In this document: positions 27,065 through 35,903 of the stretch, one piece after another
Layout of the letters: each line of letters starts with the position of its first letter
Position numbering within the stretch: position 1 is the stretch's first letter
DNA from: Actinosynnema sp. ALI-1.44
GTDB taxonomy: Bacteria; Actinomycetota; Actinomycetes; Mycobacteriales; Pseudonocardiaceae
DNA length: 64,000 nt
Direction of reading: 5' to 3'
NCBI RefSeq assembly: GCF_001984155.1
Contig: NZ_MTQO01000045.1
Coordinates: 310,001 to 374,000, forward strand
Notes under the pieces: model-generated
What the model saw: the letters and a program-made list of their open reading frames with translations, nothing else
Database searches by the model: none
Told to the model about the DNA's origin: nothing
Translations under genes and position numbers: made by a program

Positions 27065-27516
27065 GGCGGCTTCTCCCCTTTCTCAAATGGCGCGCCAGGA
27101 AACGTCTCGACGGGAATGATCGCAAGCCGGATATCCGCCCTTGTCCGGTTTCATTCGGGGATGTTCGACGCCGTCCCGACCTCCGCGGTCCGACGAACCT
27201 CGCCTACCAGGCACTTCACCCGAACCGCACTTCAGCGGAACCAGTGGACTGATCCATTTGGTTGAACCTTTGCTCTACCGAGTGGCGTCTCATCCTTTGG
27301 TCTGCCGTTTGACAGCCCGGTCGCACCGTCGGGACCATTCCGCGCATGAGTGCTGGTGTCGCCCTAGTCCGGCGGCTTCACGTGGACCTGGCCAAGCAGG
27401 CCAGTTCGCTGTAAGCGAGTTCTCGCTCCCTCACCTCACGAATACCACGTCACGCGCGCGTTCCCGCGCGCCGTTTTCCCGTGGCACGAACCCATCCAAT
27501 GAACAGGGAGTTGTTC
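27065..27516. other. Intergenic region between divergent XRE gene and SBP56-like gene
   Basis: No gene is supported. A TTGACA at 27309-27314 could be a -35 element for the sulfur locus, but no good -10 follows at the usual spacing. GC-rich repeats (GCGCGCG near 27455) may fold. An AGGGAG site 6 bases before ATG 27517 decides the start of the next gene. Confidence 0.4.
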
Positions 27517-29346
27517 ATGTGGTCGAATTCGCCGCGATGGCGAAAAACCGTGATCGGCGCGGCGGCGAGCCTGCTCGCCGTCGGCGCGCTGACCTACAGC
27601 GGTGCCAGTAGTACCGCGTACGCCGACGTCAAGACCTTCGTCGACGCGCGCAAAGGGTCCGACGGCAAGCAGTACTGGGTCAAGAACCACCTGGTCACCA
27701 GCCAGGTGAGGGCCGCGGCGGGCCAGCGCAAGAAGTGGCTGCTGGTCTGGGCCGGTGACGAGAACATCGCCGACACGCTGGTCAAGGACCTCAAGAACCT
27801 GCCGGGTTCCCTGGCGGGCGGGCTCAACAAGGCGACCAACGCCCTGCCGGGCCCGGACTTCCTCGCCGTCATCGACGCCACCGAGGGCTCACCCGCGTAC
27901 GGCAAGGTCGTCAACACCGCCACAGTCGGCCCGCTCGTGGAGAACGAGCCGCACCACATGCAATACGTGTGGCACAAGGGCGACACCATCTACGCGGGTG
28001 CGCTGTTCGCCGCCGCGACCTACACGTTCGACGTCTCCGCGCTGCCCGAGTTGAAGCTCAAGGGAATCAGCCTGCCGACGAACACGCTCGGCGGCTCGGT
28101 GCCCGACGCGTACTGGACGCTGAAGGACGGTACCGCGTACGGCACCTACATGGGCGGTCCGGTCGTGCCGGGCCCGCACGTCTACGCCAACGGTCAAACC
28201 GTTGTGGGCAACGGTTTCGCGGGCAGCCCCGGCGCGTTGATCCGGTTCGACCGGACTGGCAAGGTGCTGTCGCAGACGTCGGCAGCGACACCGCAGGGCG
28301 ACAACGAGAAGCTGTGCGCGAACCTGCCGAGGCTCGGCAAACCCACATGTGCCAACCCGCACGGGATCCAGGCTCGTGAAGACCTCAACACGTTGGTGAC
28401 CAGCGACTACGCCGAGCCGCGCACCATCATCCTCGACCCGGTCAAGGCCCCGTCGCCGTACCTGCGGCGGCCGACCGTCCGCACATGGGACATCACCGAG
28501 CGGGACAAGCCGAAGCTGCGGGCGGTGTCGTACCTGCAGGACGGCCCGCGTGCCGACCCCGCCGACCCGCTGCACCAGGAAAGCCGTGCGGTCATGGAGA
28601 CCACTGTGACCAACCTGCCTGGTCACAAGGGCGCGTTCGCCCAGACCATGCAGGGCGGTGCGGTGCACTACACGCCGGACATCACGGCCCCGAACCCCAA
28701 GTGGGTCGAGGTGTTCGACGACGGCGCCGCGAACAAGGCGATCCACCCGGGCAACGACTCCAACGGCGGCGGGTCCAACGGCGGCTGGATCCAGACCAGC
28801 CCGGACGACAAGTACCTGTACCGCGCGATCTCCGGGCGCGGCAAGGGTGCGCTCGGGCCGGACGACCCCGGCACGACCGGTGGCGTGTACGTGCTGGACA
28901 TCCAGAAGCTGCTGGCAGCGGGCACGAGCTTCCAGTGCCGGATCGACACCCTCGAAGAGGCACGCGGCGGTGGCGCGGAGGCCGACTGCCCGACCGTTGC
29001 CGGTGCCGCGCCGATCAACCCCGGTCAGCCCGCGGCGGGACCGCACTGGGGCGCGTACGACAACTTCAAGCTCGGCGAGGACGGTTTCTACCACGAGACC
29101 ACGTCTCCCGAGCGCCTGGCGGTGTCGAACTACTTCGTCGCGCGGACCGGGCTCGACGGTGACCACAAGGTCAACATTCTCAAGCTGGGCAAGGACGGCA
29201 AGCTCGCACTGGACACCGCGTTCAAGGACGAGTTCACCGGCCAGACCGGCATCAACTTCAACCGCAAGCAGTGGCCGCACGGCGCCTTCGGCAACGCCAA
29301 GCCGCACTCGGAGCTGTTCGTCATCGCGGACGCGGATGTGAAGTGA
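27517..29346 (+). CDS. Secreted SBP56 / methanethiol oxidase-like beta-propeller protein
   Basis: 609 residues; signal peptide about 1-35 (cut near AYA). The block DFLAVIDATEGSPAYGKV then NEPHHMQY and TYTFDVSALPELKLKGI follows the order of selenium-binding protein 56 (SELENBP1, bacterial MtoX): a (D/Y)LA-x-(I/V)D...SP-x-Y start, a paired His and a Y-x-(F/V)DV strand. A further His sits in CANPHGIQAREDL, where the family has copper-binding His. The extracellular location matches copper loading outside the cell. MtoX oxidises methanethiol to formaldehyde, sulfide and peroxide; here that is inference because the protein is a distant member. It leads an operon-like run with a membrane protein, two secreted peptides and a YeeE/YedE-type transporter. 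Confidence 0.75.
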   Translation: MWSNSPRWRKTVIGAAASLLAVGALTYSGASSTAYADVKTFVDARKGSDGKQYWVKNHLVTSQVRAAAGQRKKWLLVWAGDENIADTLVKDLKNLPGSLAGGLNKATNALPGPDFLAVIDATEGSPAYGKVVNTATVGPLVENEPHHMQYVWHKGDTIYAGALFAAATYTFDVSALPELKLKGISLPTNTLGGSVPDAYWTLKDGTAYGTYMGGPVVPGPHVYANGQTVVGNGFAGSPGALIRFDRTGKVLSQTSAATPQGDNEKLCANLPRLGKPTCANPHGIQAREDLNTLVTSDYAEPRTIILDPVKAPSPYLRRPTVRTWDITERDKPKLRAVSYLQDGPRADPADPLHQESRAVMETTVTNLPGHKGAFAQTMQGGAVHYTPDITAPNPKWVEVFDDGAANKAIHPGNDSNGGGSNGGWIQTSPDDKYLYRAISGRGKGALGPDDPGTTGGVYVLDIQKLLAAGTSFQCRIDTLEEARGGGAEADCPTVAGAAPINPGQPAAGPHWGAYDNFKLGEDGFYHETTSPERLAVSNYFVARTGLDGDHKVNILKLGKDGKLALDTAFKDEFTGQTGINFNRKQWPHGAFGNAKPHSELFVIADADVK

Positions 29347-29348
29347 CC

Positions 29349-31046
29349 ATGGAGCACTCGCACGGTGGTGTGCCGGTCGAGGTGTCGTCCGCGTGGCCGC
29401 TCTGGCTGCGCTTGACGCTGGTCCTGACAACGGCGTTCGTCGCCGGGATCGGGTTCGCCCAGTCCGGTGTGTTGTCACGGCGCCTGCGTGCGTCGACAGT
29501 TCTGCTGGCCGCCGCGTCGGCCGCGCTGGCATTGATGTCCATTGTGGCTGTCAACGTCAACGTGTTCGGCGCGCTCGGTCACGCCGTACTGGTCAGCACG
29601 GTCTCGTTGCTGCTGGGCAAGCCCCGGTTCGCCAGGTGGGCGGCGGGCGCGCTGATCGTGCTGCTGGTGGCAGAGACGACCGGGTGGACCGCCGGCGAGG
29701 GCTCTTCACTGCAATTGGTGCTGGACACGGCTTACGTGGTCGCGGCGGTCGTGTGGCTCGGGCACGCCGCGCTCGACCGGAGCCGCCCGCTGTGGGTGTT
29801 CGGCGGTGTCCTGGTGGTGGCCGGGGTGATCAGGGTCGGTACGTCCGGGCTGGCGCTCGACCGACGGCTCTACACGACCTCGCTCGGTCTGGTCCTGCTG
29901 GCCGCCACCCTCGTCCCGGTGATCGGGATCGTGCTGTCCCGCAAGAGGACCGCTCAGAACACAGCCGGATACACGGCGGGCGCGGTCGCGGTGGCGCTGG
30001 TGGCGTGGAGTGCCGCCGCGGCCGTTCCGGTTCCGCCGGAACTGCCCGTTCCCGGTGTCCCCGTCCTGGTCGAGGCCAACGTCGCGGGACAGCGGGTGCC
30101 TGTGCTGATCAGTCCGCACCGACCGGGGCGCAATCTGGTGCACGTCCCGGCGAGCGCGGGCGACGTACAGGTCAGTACGCCGGGCAGCACACCGGTCCAG
30201 GCATCGCCGATCGCGGGCGCGGAAGGGGCGTGGGCCGAGGTCGACCTGCCCTCGGGGCGTGGCGAGGTGGTGCTGGCCAAGGGTTCCGCGTCGGCTTCGG
30301 TCGGTGTGGACACCGGTGACCAGCCGGGCCCGTCCCTCGCGACAGGAGTGGACGGTCCCGAGTGCGCCAGTGCCGCGCTGGGCGGTTTGGTCGCCGGGGT
30401 CCGCCAGGTGCTGGCGCGGTGCCCGGCGGACGCGCTGTCCGATGAGGACGCGGACGCGTTGCGCAAGGTGGTCACGTTCCTGAATTCCCGAGGCGTCAAG
30501 GGGATCACTCTCGTCTCGGACGACTCCGGGCGGAGTGTCCGCGCGGCGGCGGTGGTTCGGGAAGCGGCCGCGAACGCGGGGATCCGGATCGGCGGGGATC
30601 CCCGGCAGGACAGCGCACTGGTCGCGGTCTCCGGGTGGTCGGTCGCGGCGGGCACACTGCCGAGGATCGCCGCGCAGCAGGCGGAGACACCGATCCACCC
30701 CCACGGGATCTACGTGGCCCCGTGGCTGTTGAACACCCCCATCGGCACGTCCGTCACCACGTTCTCGGTGCCGCTGCGGTTCGACCCGCGAGAGGAGTCG
30801 GCTGTGTCCTACGCGGTCACGCTCGGCAACAGGTTCGGCGGTGAAAGCCCCACGATCGCCGGTTTCCACGCGTGGCGCGGGTCGGTCCCGAGCACCGGGG
30901 CGCAGATCTACGCCGTGGCACAGGTGACCGCGATGCCCATGGGACCGGGCGAGGTGCACGCGCCCGGGATGCCGATGACCGAAGAGCTGGCAGGGCAGTG
31001 GATCGCCAAGGCCACCGTTGTGCCTGTCAGTGCCCAACTCGATTGA
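29349..31046 (+). CDS. Polytopic membrane protein with large extracytoplasmic domain
   Basis: 565 residues, starting 2 bases after the upstream stop. The His-rich N-terminus MEHSHGG could bind metal. About eight hydrophobic helices follow to residue 240; one stretch (DTAYVVAAVVWLGHAAL) resembles CopD-type copper membrane proteins. The rest (about 240-565) is outside the membrane. Part of it (KGITLVSDDSGRSVRAAAVV) reads like a periplasmic-binding-protein type 1 fold. The C-terminus is rich in Met and His (TAMPMGPGEVHAPGMPM), a pattern seen in copper sites. The name is unknown to me. Translational coupling to the SBP56-like gene suggests that it loads copper into, or shuttles electrons from, that protein. 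Confidence 0.7.
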   Translation: MEHSHGGVPVEVSSAWPLWLRLTLVLTTAFVAGIGFAQSGVLSRRLRASTVLLAAASAALALMSIVAVNVNVFGALGHAVLVSTVSLLLGKPRFARWAAGALIVLLVAETTGWTAGEGSSLQLVLDTAYVVAAVVWLGHAALDRSRPLWVFGGVLVVAGVIRVGTSGLALDRRLYTTSLGLVLLAATLVPVIGIVLSRKRTAQNTAGYTAGAVAVALVAWSAAAAVPVPPELPVPGVPVLVEANVAGQRVPVLISPHRPGRNLVHVPASAGDVQVSTPGSTPVQASPIAGAEGAWAEVDLPSGRGEVVLAKGSASASVGVDTGDQPGPSLATGVDGPECASAALGGLVAGVRQVLARCPADALSDEDADALRKVVTFLNSRGVKGITLVSDDSGRSVRAAAVVREAAANAGIRIGGDPRQDSALVAVSGWSVAAGTLPRIAAQQAETPIHPHGIYVAPWLLNTPIGTSVTTFSVPLRFDPREESAVSYAVTLGNRFGGESPTIAGFHAWRGSVPSTGAQIYAVAQVTAMPMGPGEVHAPGMPMTEELAGQWIAKATVVPVSAQLD

Positions 31047-31059
31047 CACGGAGGAACTG

Positions 31060-31248
31060 GTGCGCAAAGCAGTGATCGTCGCGATCTCAGTCCTTGGACT
31101 GAGCCTCGTGACCGGTGGCGTCGCCGCCGCCGAGACACCAGTCTGGGTGTTGCCCGGAGTGGATCTCGGCAGCGTGCTGGCGCCGACAACCGGCCTGCCC
31201 CAGGCCATCGCCCCGGTGTTCGACCTGCTCAAGCTGGTCGGCGGCTGA
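31060..31248 (+). CDS. Small secreted peptide A
   Basis: 62 residues: a signal peptide of about 24 (MRKAVIVAISVLG... cut near AAA) and a mature peptide of about 38 that is hydrophobic, Pro/Leu-rich and free of Cys. GGAGG precedes the GTG start at 31060. A related peptide gene follows 11 bases after its stop. No family is recognised; the tight linkage and good ribosome site support a real gene. Confidence 0.7.
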   Translation: MRKAVIVAISVLGLSLVTGGVAAAETPVWVLPGVDLGSVLAPTTGLPQAIAPVFDLLKLVGG

Positions 31249-31259
31249 AAGGAAGTCAG

Positions 31260-31457
31260 ATGAGGAAGACCATCACGGCGGTCGCCGCGGCGCTGCTGGT
31301 GCTGAGCGCGACCCCGGCAACGGCCGACCCGGTGATCGTGGACGAACCGGACACCAGCGACCTGACCACCACGTGGACGTTCGCCCCGCTCGGCGTCCCG
31401 GTGTTCGGCCTGATCCAGTCGATCGTCAAGGCACCGAACGGAATCATCCCGAACTGA
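31260..31457 (+). CDS. Small secreted peptide B
   Basis: 65 residues: signal peptide about 1-22 (cut near ATA) and a mature part of about 43 with an acidic start (DEPDTSD) and a hydrophobic C-terminus (GVPVFGLIQSIV). AAGGAAG precedes the ATG. Like peptide A it begins MRK, has no Cys, and carries a similar Pro-Val/Leu-Phe-x-Leu core, so the two are probably diverged duplicates. A GC-rich hairpin follows. Confidence 0.7.
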   Translation: MRKTITAVAAALLVLSATPATADPVIVDEPDTSDLTTTWTFAPLGVPVFGLIQSIVKAPNGIIPN

Positions 31458-31470
31458 GTCCACTCCGAGT

Positions 31471-31492
31471 CCCAGCCGCCCCCGCGGCTGGG
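31471..31492 (+). terminator. Intercistronic 9-bp hairpin
   Basis: CCCAGCCGC (31471-31479) pairs with GCGGCTGGG (31484-31492) around CCCC. There is no T-run, so it may be a partial terminator or an RNA-processing stem that separates expression of the small peptides from the downstream transporter. Confidence 0.6.
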
Positions 31493-31520
31493 GCTCTCCC
31501 CATCAGGACAGGAGGTCCCG

Positions 31521-32771
31521 GTGACCACCCCCGCGGACACACAGCTGTTCCCCACCTCGTGCGCCGCGCCGGTGCCGCGGCCGTCCGAGCCGGTCAAGGT
31601 CGTCCCGCTCGCGGTCGCCGGACTGCTGGCGGCGGGACTGACCTGGTACGTCTCGGCTTCGTTCGGCGTGAAACCGGCCGTACTGCTCATCCTGGGGCTG
31701 GGTCTCGGGCTCGCGCTGTTCCACTCGCGGTTCGGGTTCACTTCCGCGTGGCGCCAGCTGATCGCGGTCGGCAACGGCCAGGGCCTGCGGGCGCACACGC
31801 TGTTGCTCGGCACTGCCGCCACGCTGATCGCGTTGATCATCTCGACCCGGTCCGGGCTGTTCGGCTCGGTTCCCCAGGCCACCGGCGGACCGCTCGGCGT
31901 TGCGTTGTTGGTCGGCGCGGTGCTGTTCGCCATCGGCATGCAACTCGGCGGCGCGTGCGCGTCCGGCACGCTGTTCGCGGTCGGCTCAGGACAGTCCACG
32001 ATCGTGTTGACACTCGGCGGTTTCATCGCCGGGTCGGTCTTCTACACATGGGCTTTCCCGCTGTTCGACGGATGGCCCGCGCTGCCGGGTGTGCTGCTGG
32101 CCGATCACGTCGGCTGGCTCGGCTCGTGGCTGATCACGGTCGGTGTGCTCGTGGCGATCGTGTGGATCACCAAACTGGTGCAGGCCCGGCGCAATCCGCC
32201 GCCGGTCGACGTGGTGCCGACCGCGCGCGGGGTAGCCCGTGTGCTGCGCGGCTCGTGGCCGGTGCTCGTCGGCGCGGTCGTGCTCGGCGTGCTCGCCGCC
32301 GCTGTTTTCCTGGTGTCCGGTGGGATCTGGGGCATCACGTCCGCGTTCGCGCTGTGGGGCGCCAAACTGCTCCAGCTGTTCGGGGCGCACCCGGAGACGT
32401 GGGAGTTCTGGCGGTCGGGTGCGAACGCGAAGTCGCTGGCCGCACCGATCTGGACGGACAAGACCAGCCTGACCAACATCGGCATCATGATCGGCGCGGC
32501 GGTCGCGGCCGCGGCGGCCGGTGCGTGGAAGATCCACAGCCAGATCCCGTGGCGCACCGCCGTCGCCGCCCTGCTCGGCGGTGTCATGATGGGAATCGGC
32601 GCCCGGCTGGCCGGCGGCTGCAACATCGGCGCCTACCTCGGCGGCATCTCGGTCGGCAGCCTGCACGGCTGGCTGTGGGGGCTGTTCGCGCTCGGCGGCA
32701 CGTGGATCGGCCTGCGGCTGCGCCCCCTGTTCGGCCTCGGCAACCCCAAGCCGTCGGACAGCGTCTGCTGA
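31521..32771 (+). CDS. YeeE/YedE-family sulfur-compound transporter
   Basis: 416 residues with about ten membrane helices in two related halves. Each half carries the family motif with a conserved Cys: GGACASGT (near residue 135) and GGCNIGAY (near 365). These are the residues that pass thiosulfate in characterised YeeE. GGAGG precedes the GTG start at 31521. It should import thiosulfate or a related sulfur species. Its place behind the SBP56-like protein, whose relatives release sulfide, suggests capture of sulfur made outside the membrane. The link is inferred from gene order only. Confidence 0.85.
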   Translation: MTTPADTQLFPTSCAAPVPRPSEPVKVVPLAVAGLLAAGLTWYVSASFGVKPAVLLILGLGLGLALFHSRFGFTSAWRQLIAVGNGQGLRAHTLLLGTAATLIALIISTRSGLFGSVPQATGGPLGVALLVGAVLFAIGMQLGGACASGTLFAVGSGQSTIVLTLGGFIAGSVFYTWAFPLFDGWPALPGVLLADHVGWLGSWLITVGVLVAIVWITKLVQARRNPPPVDVVPTARGVARVLRGSWPVLVGAVVLGVLAAAVFLVSGGIWGITSAFALWGAKLLQLFGAHPETWEFWRSGANAKSLAAPIWTDKTSLTNIGIMIGAAVAAAAAGAWKIHSQIPWRTAVAALLGGVMMGIGARLAGGCNIGAYLGGISVGSLHGWLWGLFALGGTWIGLRLRPLFGLGNPKPSDSVC

Positions 32772-32793
32772 GCCCGTCCGAGCAAGCCAGTTG

Positions 32794-32833
32794 CGTCCCG
32801 GGGAGATCTGTGGGTACCCTCGGGACGTCTCCC
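32794..32833 (+). promoter_or_regulatory. Structured leader ahead of the Rho-like gene
   Basis: CGTCCCG (32794-32800) pairs with CGGGACG (32821-32827), extendable by GGG/CCC with one bulge. The adjacent GGGAGA (32801-32806) can instead pair with TCTCCC (32828-32833), so two alternative or knotted stems are possible about 100 bases before the Rho-like start. Confidence 0.45.
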
Positions 32834-32926
32834 TCTGTGGATGCAGGCAGTCGGCCTCCCACGGAGAGTCTTTCAAAACCTTCGCCGGACGACGTTTCCC
32901 GGCATACCCACACCTGAGGAACACCC

Positions 32927-33982
32927 ATGCAGGAAATCACCGGAATTCTCGACATAGTGGACGGCAAAGCGCATGTCCGGGCGGAGGGCTACCTGCCCGG
33001 CCCGGACGACGTCCAAGTCCCCGTCGGACTGGTCCGCAAGCACGGCATGCGCCGCGGCGACACGGTCAGCGGCAGTACCGACGGCCACAAACTCACCGCG
33101 GTCGAACACGTCAACGGCCAGGCACCGCGCCAACGCCCCGACTTCGCCGACCTGGTCACCATCCACCCCGACGAACGGCTCAGGCTGGAAACCGAGCAGC
33201 ACGAGCTGACCACCAGAACCCTCGACCTGCTCATGCCGGTCGGCAAGGGCCAGCGGGCGCTGATCGTCGCCCCACCGAAAGCGGGCAAAACCATGGTCCT
33301 GCAAGCGATCGCGCACGGCATCGCGAAGAACCACCCGGAATGCCACCAGATGCTGCTGCTGATCGGCGAACGCCCCGAGGAGGTCACCGACTTCGCCAGG
33401 GCGGTGCCCGGCGAGGTGATCGCCGCCACCTTCGACCTGCCGCCCCGCCAGCACGTCGCCATCGCCGAACTGGCCGTCGAACGGGCCAAACGGCTCGCGG
33501 AAGCGGGCAAGGACGTGGTGATCGTGATGGACTCGCTGACCAGGCTCGGCCGTGCCTACAACCTGGGTGCGCCCGCGAACGGCCGGACATTGACCGGAGG
33601 TGTCGACTCCGGCGCGCTCGTGCACCCGAAACGCCTGCTCGGCGCGGCCCGCAACATCGAGAACGGCGGCTCGGTCACCATCTTCGCCACCGCGCTCGTG
33701 GAAACCGGCTCGATGGGCGACAGCGTGATGTTCGAGGAGTACAAGTCCACGGGCAACGCCGAGGTCAGGCTGGACCGCGGGCTCGCGAACAAGCGGATCT
33801 TCCCCGCGATCGACCCCGGTCAGACCAGCACCCGCCGCGAAGACCTGCTGCTGACGCCCCAGGAGCAGGTGGCGACCAGGGTCGTGCGACGCGCGCTGCA
33901 CGACCGCGACATCACTGTTCTGCTCGACAAGCTGCGTCAGACGCAGACCAATGCGGAGTTCATGAGCAGGCTCCAGCACTGA
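32927..33982 (+). CDS. Short Rho-type transcription termination factor paralogue
   Basis: 351 residues. It keeps a shortened cold-shock-like RNA-binding domain (GYLPGPDDVQVP, residues 20-32, then GMRRGDTVSG) and the full hexameric ATPase core. The core shows Walker A APPKAGKT (about 114-121), Walker B DSLTRLGRAYN, GGVDSGAL, ARNIENGGS and the Q/R-loop region EEYKSTGNAEVRLDR. It lacks the N-terminal helix bundle and the large Arg/Asp-rich insertion of main actinobacterial Rho proteins, which exceed 600 residues. It is therefore probably a second, specialised Rho, with the housekeeping gene elsewhere. ATP-driven RNA release is likely because all core motifs are present. Its stop overlaps the convergent glycosidase gene by 23 bases. 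Confidence 0.85.
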   Translation: MQEITGILDIVDGKAHVRAEGYLPGPDDVQVPVGLVRKHGMRRGDTVSGSTDGHKLTAVEHVNGQAPRQRPDFADLVTIHPDERLRLETEQHELTTRTLDLLMPVGKGQRALIVAPPKAGKTMVLQAIAHGIAKNHPECHQMLLLIGERPEEVTDFARAVPGEVIAATFDLPPRQHVAIAELAVERAKRLAEAGKDVVIVMDSLTRLGRAYNLGAPANGRTLTGGVDSGALVHPKRLLGAARNIENGGSVTIFATALVETGSMGDSVMFEEYKSTGNAEVRLDRGLANKRIFPAIDPGQTSTRREDLLLTPQEQVATRVVRRALHDRDITVLLDKLRQTQTNAEFMSRLQH

Positions 33983-35885
33983 ACGCGCCCCCTGGCAGCC
34001 GCTCCACCGACCCGGGTTCCACGCCGAGCAGACGCAGGAAAGCCAGCAACGGCTGGGAATGGCTGTGCAGGTTCGCCACCGGGTAGGCCTGCATGGCCAC
34101 CCCCATCTCCGGCATCGCCCACGTCTCGCCGGGCCGGTCGCTTTCCGGCGGCAGGTACGCGTCCGGGCCGGACAGCGTGCCCGACCAGATGTCCGGGTAC
34201 GCCGCCGAGTGCGACCGCAGGCTCATCCGTTTCCACTCGTCCCACGCCAGTTCCGGGGCGTACCGGGCCGCCGCCCACACCAGGGTCATGTTGATCGAGA
34301 ACCAGATCTCGCCCGGCCCCGGCCAGCGGACGCGGGCGCCGAGCGGCGACCGCGACCGGCAGGTCCGGTCGATCGTACCGAGCAGGTCCCTGGCCTGGTC
34401 GTCGTCCGCCGCGCCGCAGAGGATCGCCCACGGCTGGACCTCCAGCCACAGGTCGTTGTCCCCGATCGGTCCCGCTCCCCACGCGCGGCGGAACCACCTG
34501 CCGTTCCACTCGTCCGACACCCTGGCCCGCAGATCCCTTGCCAGCGCACGGGCTTGCGCCGCGGTCTCGGCGTCGGCGATCCGCGCGTACACCGGCAGCA
34601 CCCACGCCGCCATGGCCGAGTTGAGCACCGACTCGCCGTGCTCGACCATCCACTCCTTGTCCACTCCGGACTCGACGATGGCCAGGTCGTTCCAGTCGGC
34701 GTTCAGGATCCGGACGTGCCCGTGCTCACCGAGGCCGACCTCGTCGACGAAGAACCTGAACTGCCTGCGCAGGTGCTCCCGCAACGGCACCGGTCCGGCC
34801 CGGTGCACGGGGTGGTACGGCACCGGCTGGTCCAACGCGGCGAGGTCGCCTGTGGCCAGGACGTACTCGGCCGCCAGCCACAACGCCCAGAGGTTCTGGT
34901 CCGACGGCCGGAACCTCCTGGTCCACGGTTGTTTGCGGCCGTCGAGCGCGTACGGGAGGTCGCCGTCCGGGCCGCCCCACGCACAGGTGTTGCGCAGCAC
35001 CGACAACGCGAGGTCCGGTTCGAAGTACACCAACGGCAGTGCGTGCTGGAGTGGATCACGGGCCGCGCCGTTGAACCCGTGCCGGAACGAGTACGCCGAC
35101 CCCTGGTCCAGGGTGTGGCCGCCGAGGACTCCGTCGGCGCAGGCCGCCCCGGTCAGCATCGCGGCGTGCCAAGGGATCTCGGCCGCCGCCTCCGGTGCGC
35201 GCTCGGACGTCGCCCGGGGCAACCGCTCGCGCAGTCGCCGCAGGCTGCTGTCGTAGACGCCGACGTCCACCGGTCCGTCGTCGATCCCGAACCGGAACCA
35301 CACGACAGTGCTCTGCCCTGCCACGAGGTCGACCGCGCGTTCGATGGTCAGCGGCCCGGACTCGGCCGCCATCCGATCACCACCGACCTCCTCGAGCACG
35401 ACCGTGGCCGGGTCCGGCGGCGTGTCACCGCGTGGCGGGCCGAATTCGAGGTTGACCAACCGCGGTTGGACGTCCCAGTGCTCGGTCAGCGTCCGGCGGC
35501 CCGTTGTCCTGCTGCGGATCTCCACGCGGATCAGCAGCCACGGGTGCTCGCCTTCCGGGCACAGGACCGTGCGCCGCAGTTCGACGTCGTCGTCGGCCTT
35601 GGTGACGCGCAAGAACGTGGGGCCGAACAGGATCCGCGCCTCGGCGTCGAGGCCGGTGAGGGCGCTGACGCCGGTGCGCTCCGCGATCCACCGGCAGTCG
35701 ACGTGCTCGTCCCACACACCGCACAGCCCGTCGCTGCCCGCCACCAGCGTGATCCGGCGGTTGCCGAGGTGCACGACGGCCACAGTGGACTCCTGATCGA
35801 TGATCGGGTCCCACGTGCGTGCGGCGGCGGTGTAGGCGAAGGCGGGAAGATCTTCTGCCCGAGTCCATTCCCCGAAGGCGCTCAC
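33960..35885 (-). CDS. GH94/GH36-like glycosyl hydrolase or phosphorylase
   Basis: 641 residues without a signal peptide. The N-terminal half is a beta-sandwich; the C-terminal (alpha/alpha)6 barrel contains NADWNDLAI (near residue 395), equivalent to the D-W-N-D catalytic-acid motif of cellobiose-phosphorylase-type enzymes. FRPSDQNLWALW and GEIWFSINMTLVWAAARY are further barrel landmarks. It could cleave a beta-glucoside or act as a phosphorylase; the substrate is unknown. The GTG at 35885 was chosen because upstream sequence belongs to the divergent gene, whose ATG is only 18 bases away, so promoters must lie within the coding ends or the transcripts are leaderless. Confidence 0.75.
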   Translation of the reverse strand: MSAFGEWTRAEDLPAFAYTAAARTWDPIIDQESTVAVVHLGNRRITLVAGSDGLCGVWDEHVDCRWIAERTGVSALTGLDAEARILFGPTFLRVTKADDDVELRRTVLCPEGEHPWLLIRVEIRSRTTGRRTLTEHWDVQPRLVNLEFGPPRGDTPPDPATVVLEEVGGDRMAAESGPLTIERAVDLVAGQSTVVWFRFGIDDGPVDVGVYDSSLRRLRERLPRATSERAPEAAAEIPWHAAMLTGAACADGVLGGHTLDQGSAYSFRHGFNGAARDPLQHALPLVYFEPDLALSVLRNTCAWGGPDGDLPYALDGRKQPWTRRFRPSDQNLWALWLAAEYVLATGDLAALDQPVPYHPVHRAGPVPLREHLRRQFRFFVDEVGLGEHGHVRILNADWNDLAIVESGVDKEWMVEHGESVLNSAMAAWVLPVYARIADAETAAQARALARDLRARVSDEWNGRWFRRAWGAGPIGDNDLWLEVQPWAILCGAADDDQARDLLGTIDRTCRSRSPLGARVRWPGPGEIWFSINMTLVWAAARYAPELAWDEWKRMSLRSHSAAYPDIWSGTLSGPDAYLPPESDRPGETWAMPEMGVAMQAYPVANLHSHSQPLLAFLRLLGVEPGSVERLPGGAFSAGACS

Positions 35886-35903
35886 GCTGCCAGCATCGCA
35901 GTT

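Noticed and set aside
34059-35903. Long plus-strand frame continuous with the M28-like gene
   Set aside because: It is antisense to the glycosyl hydrolase; the real start at 35904 begins a signal peptide.
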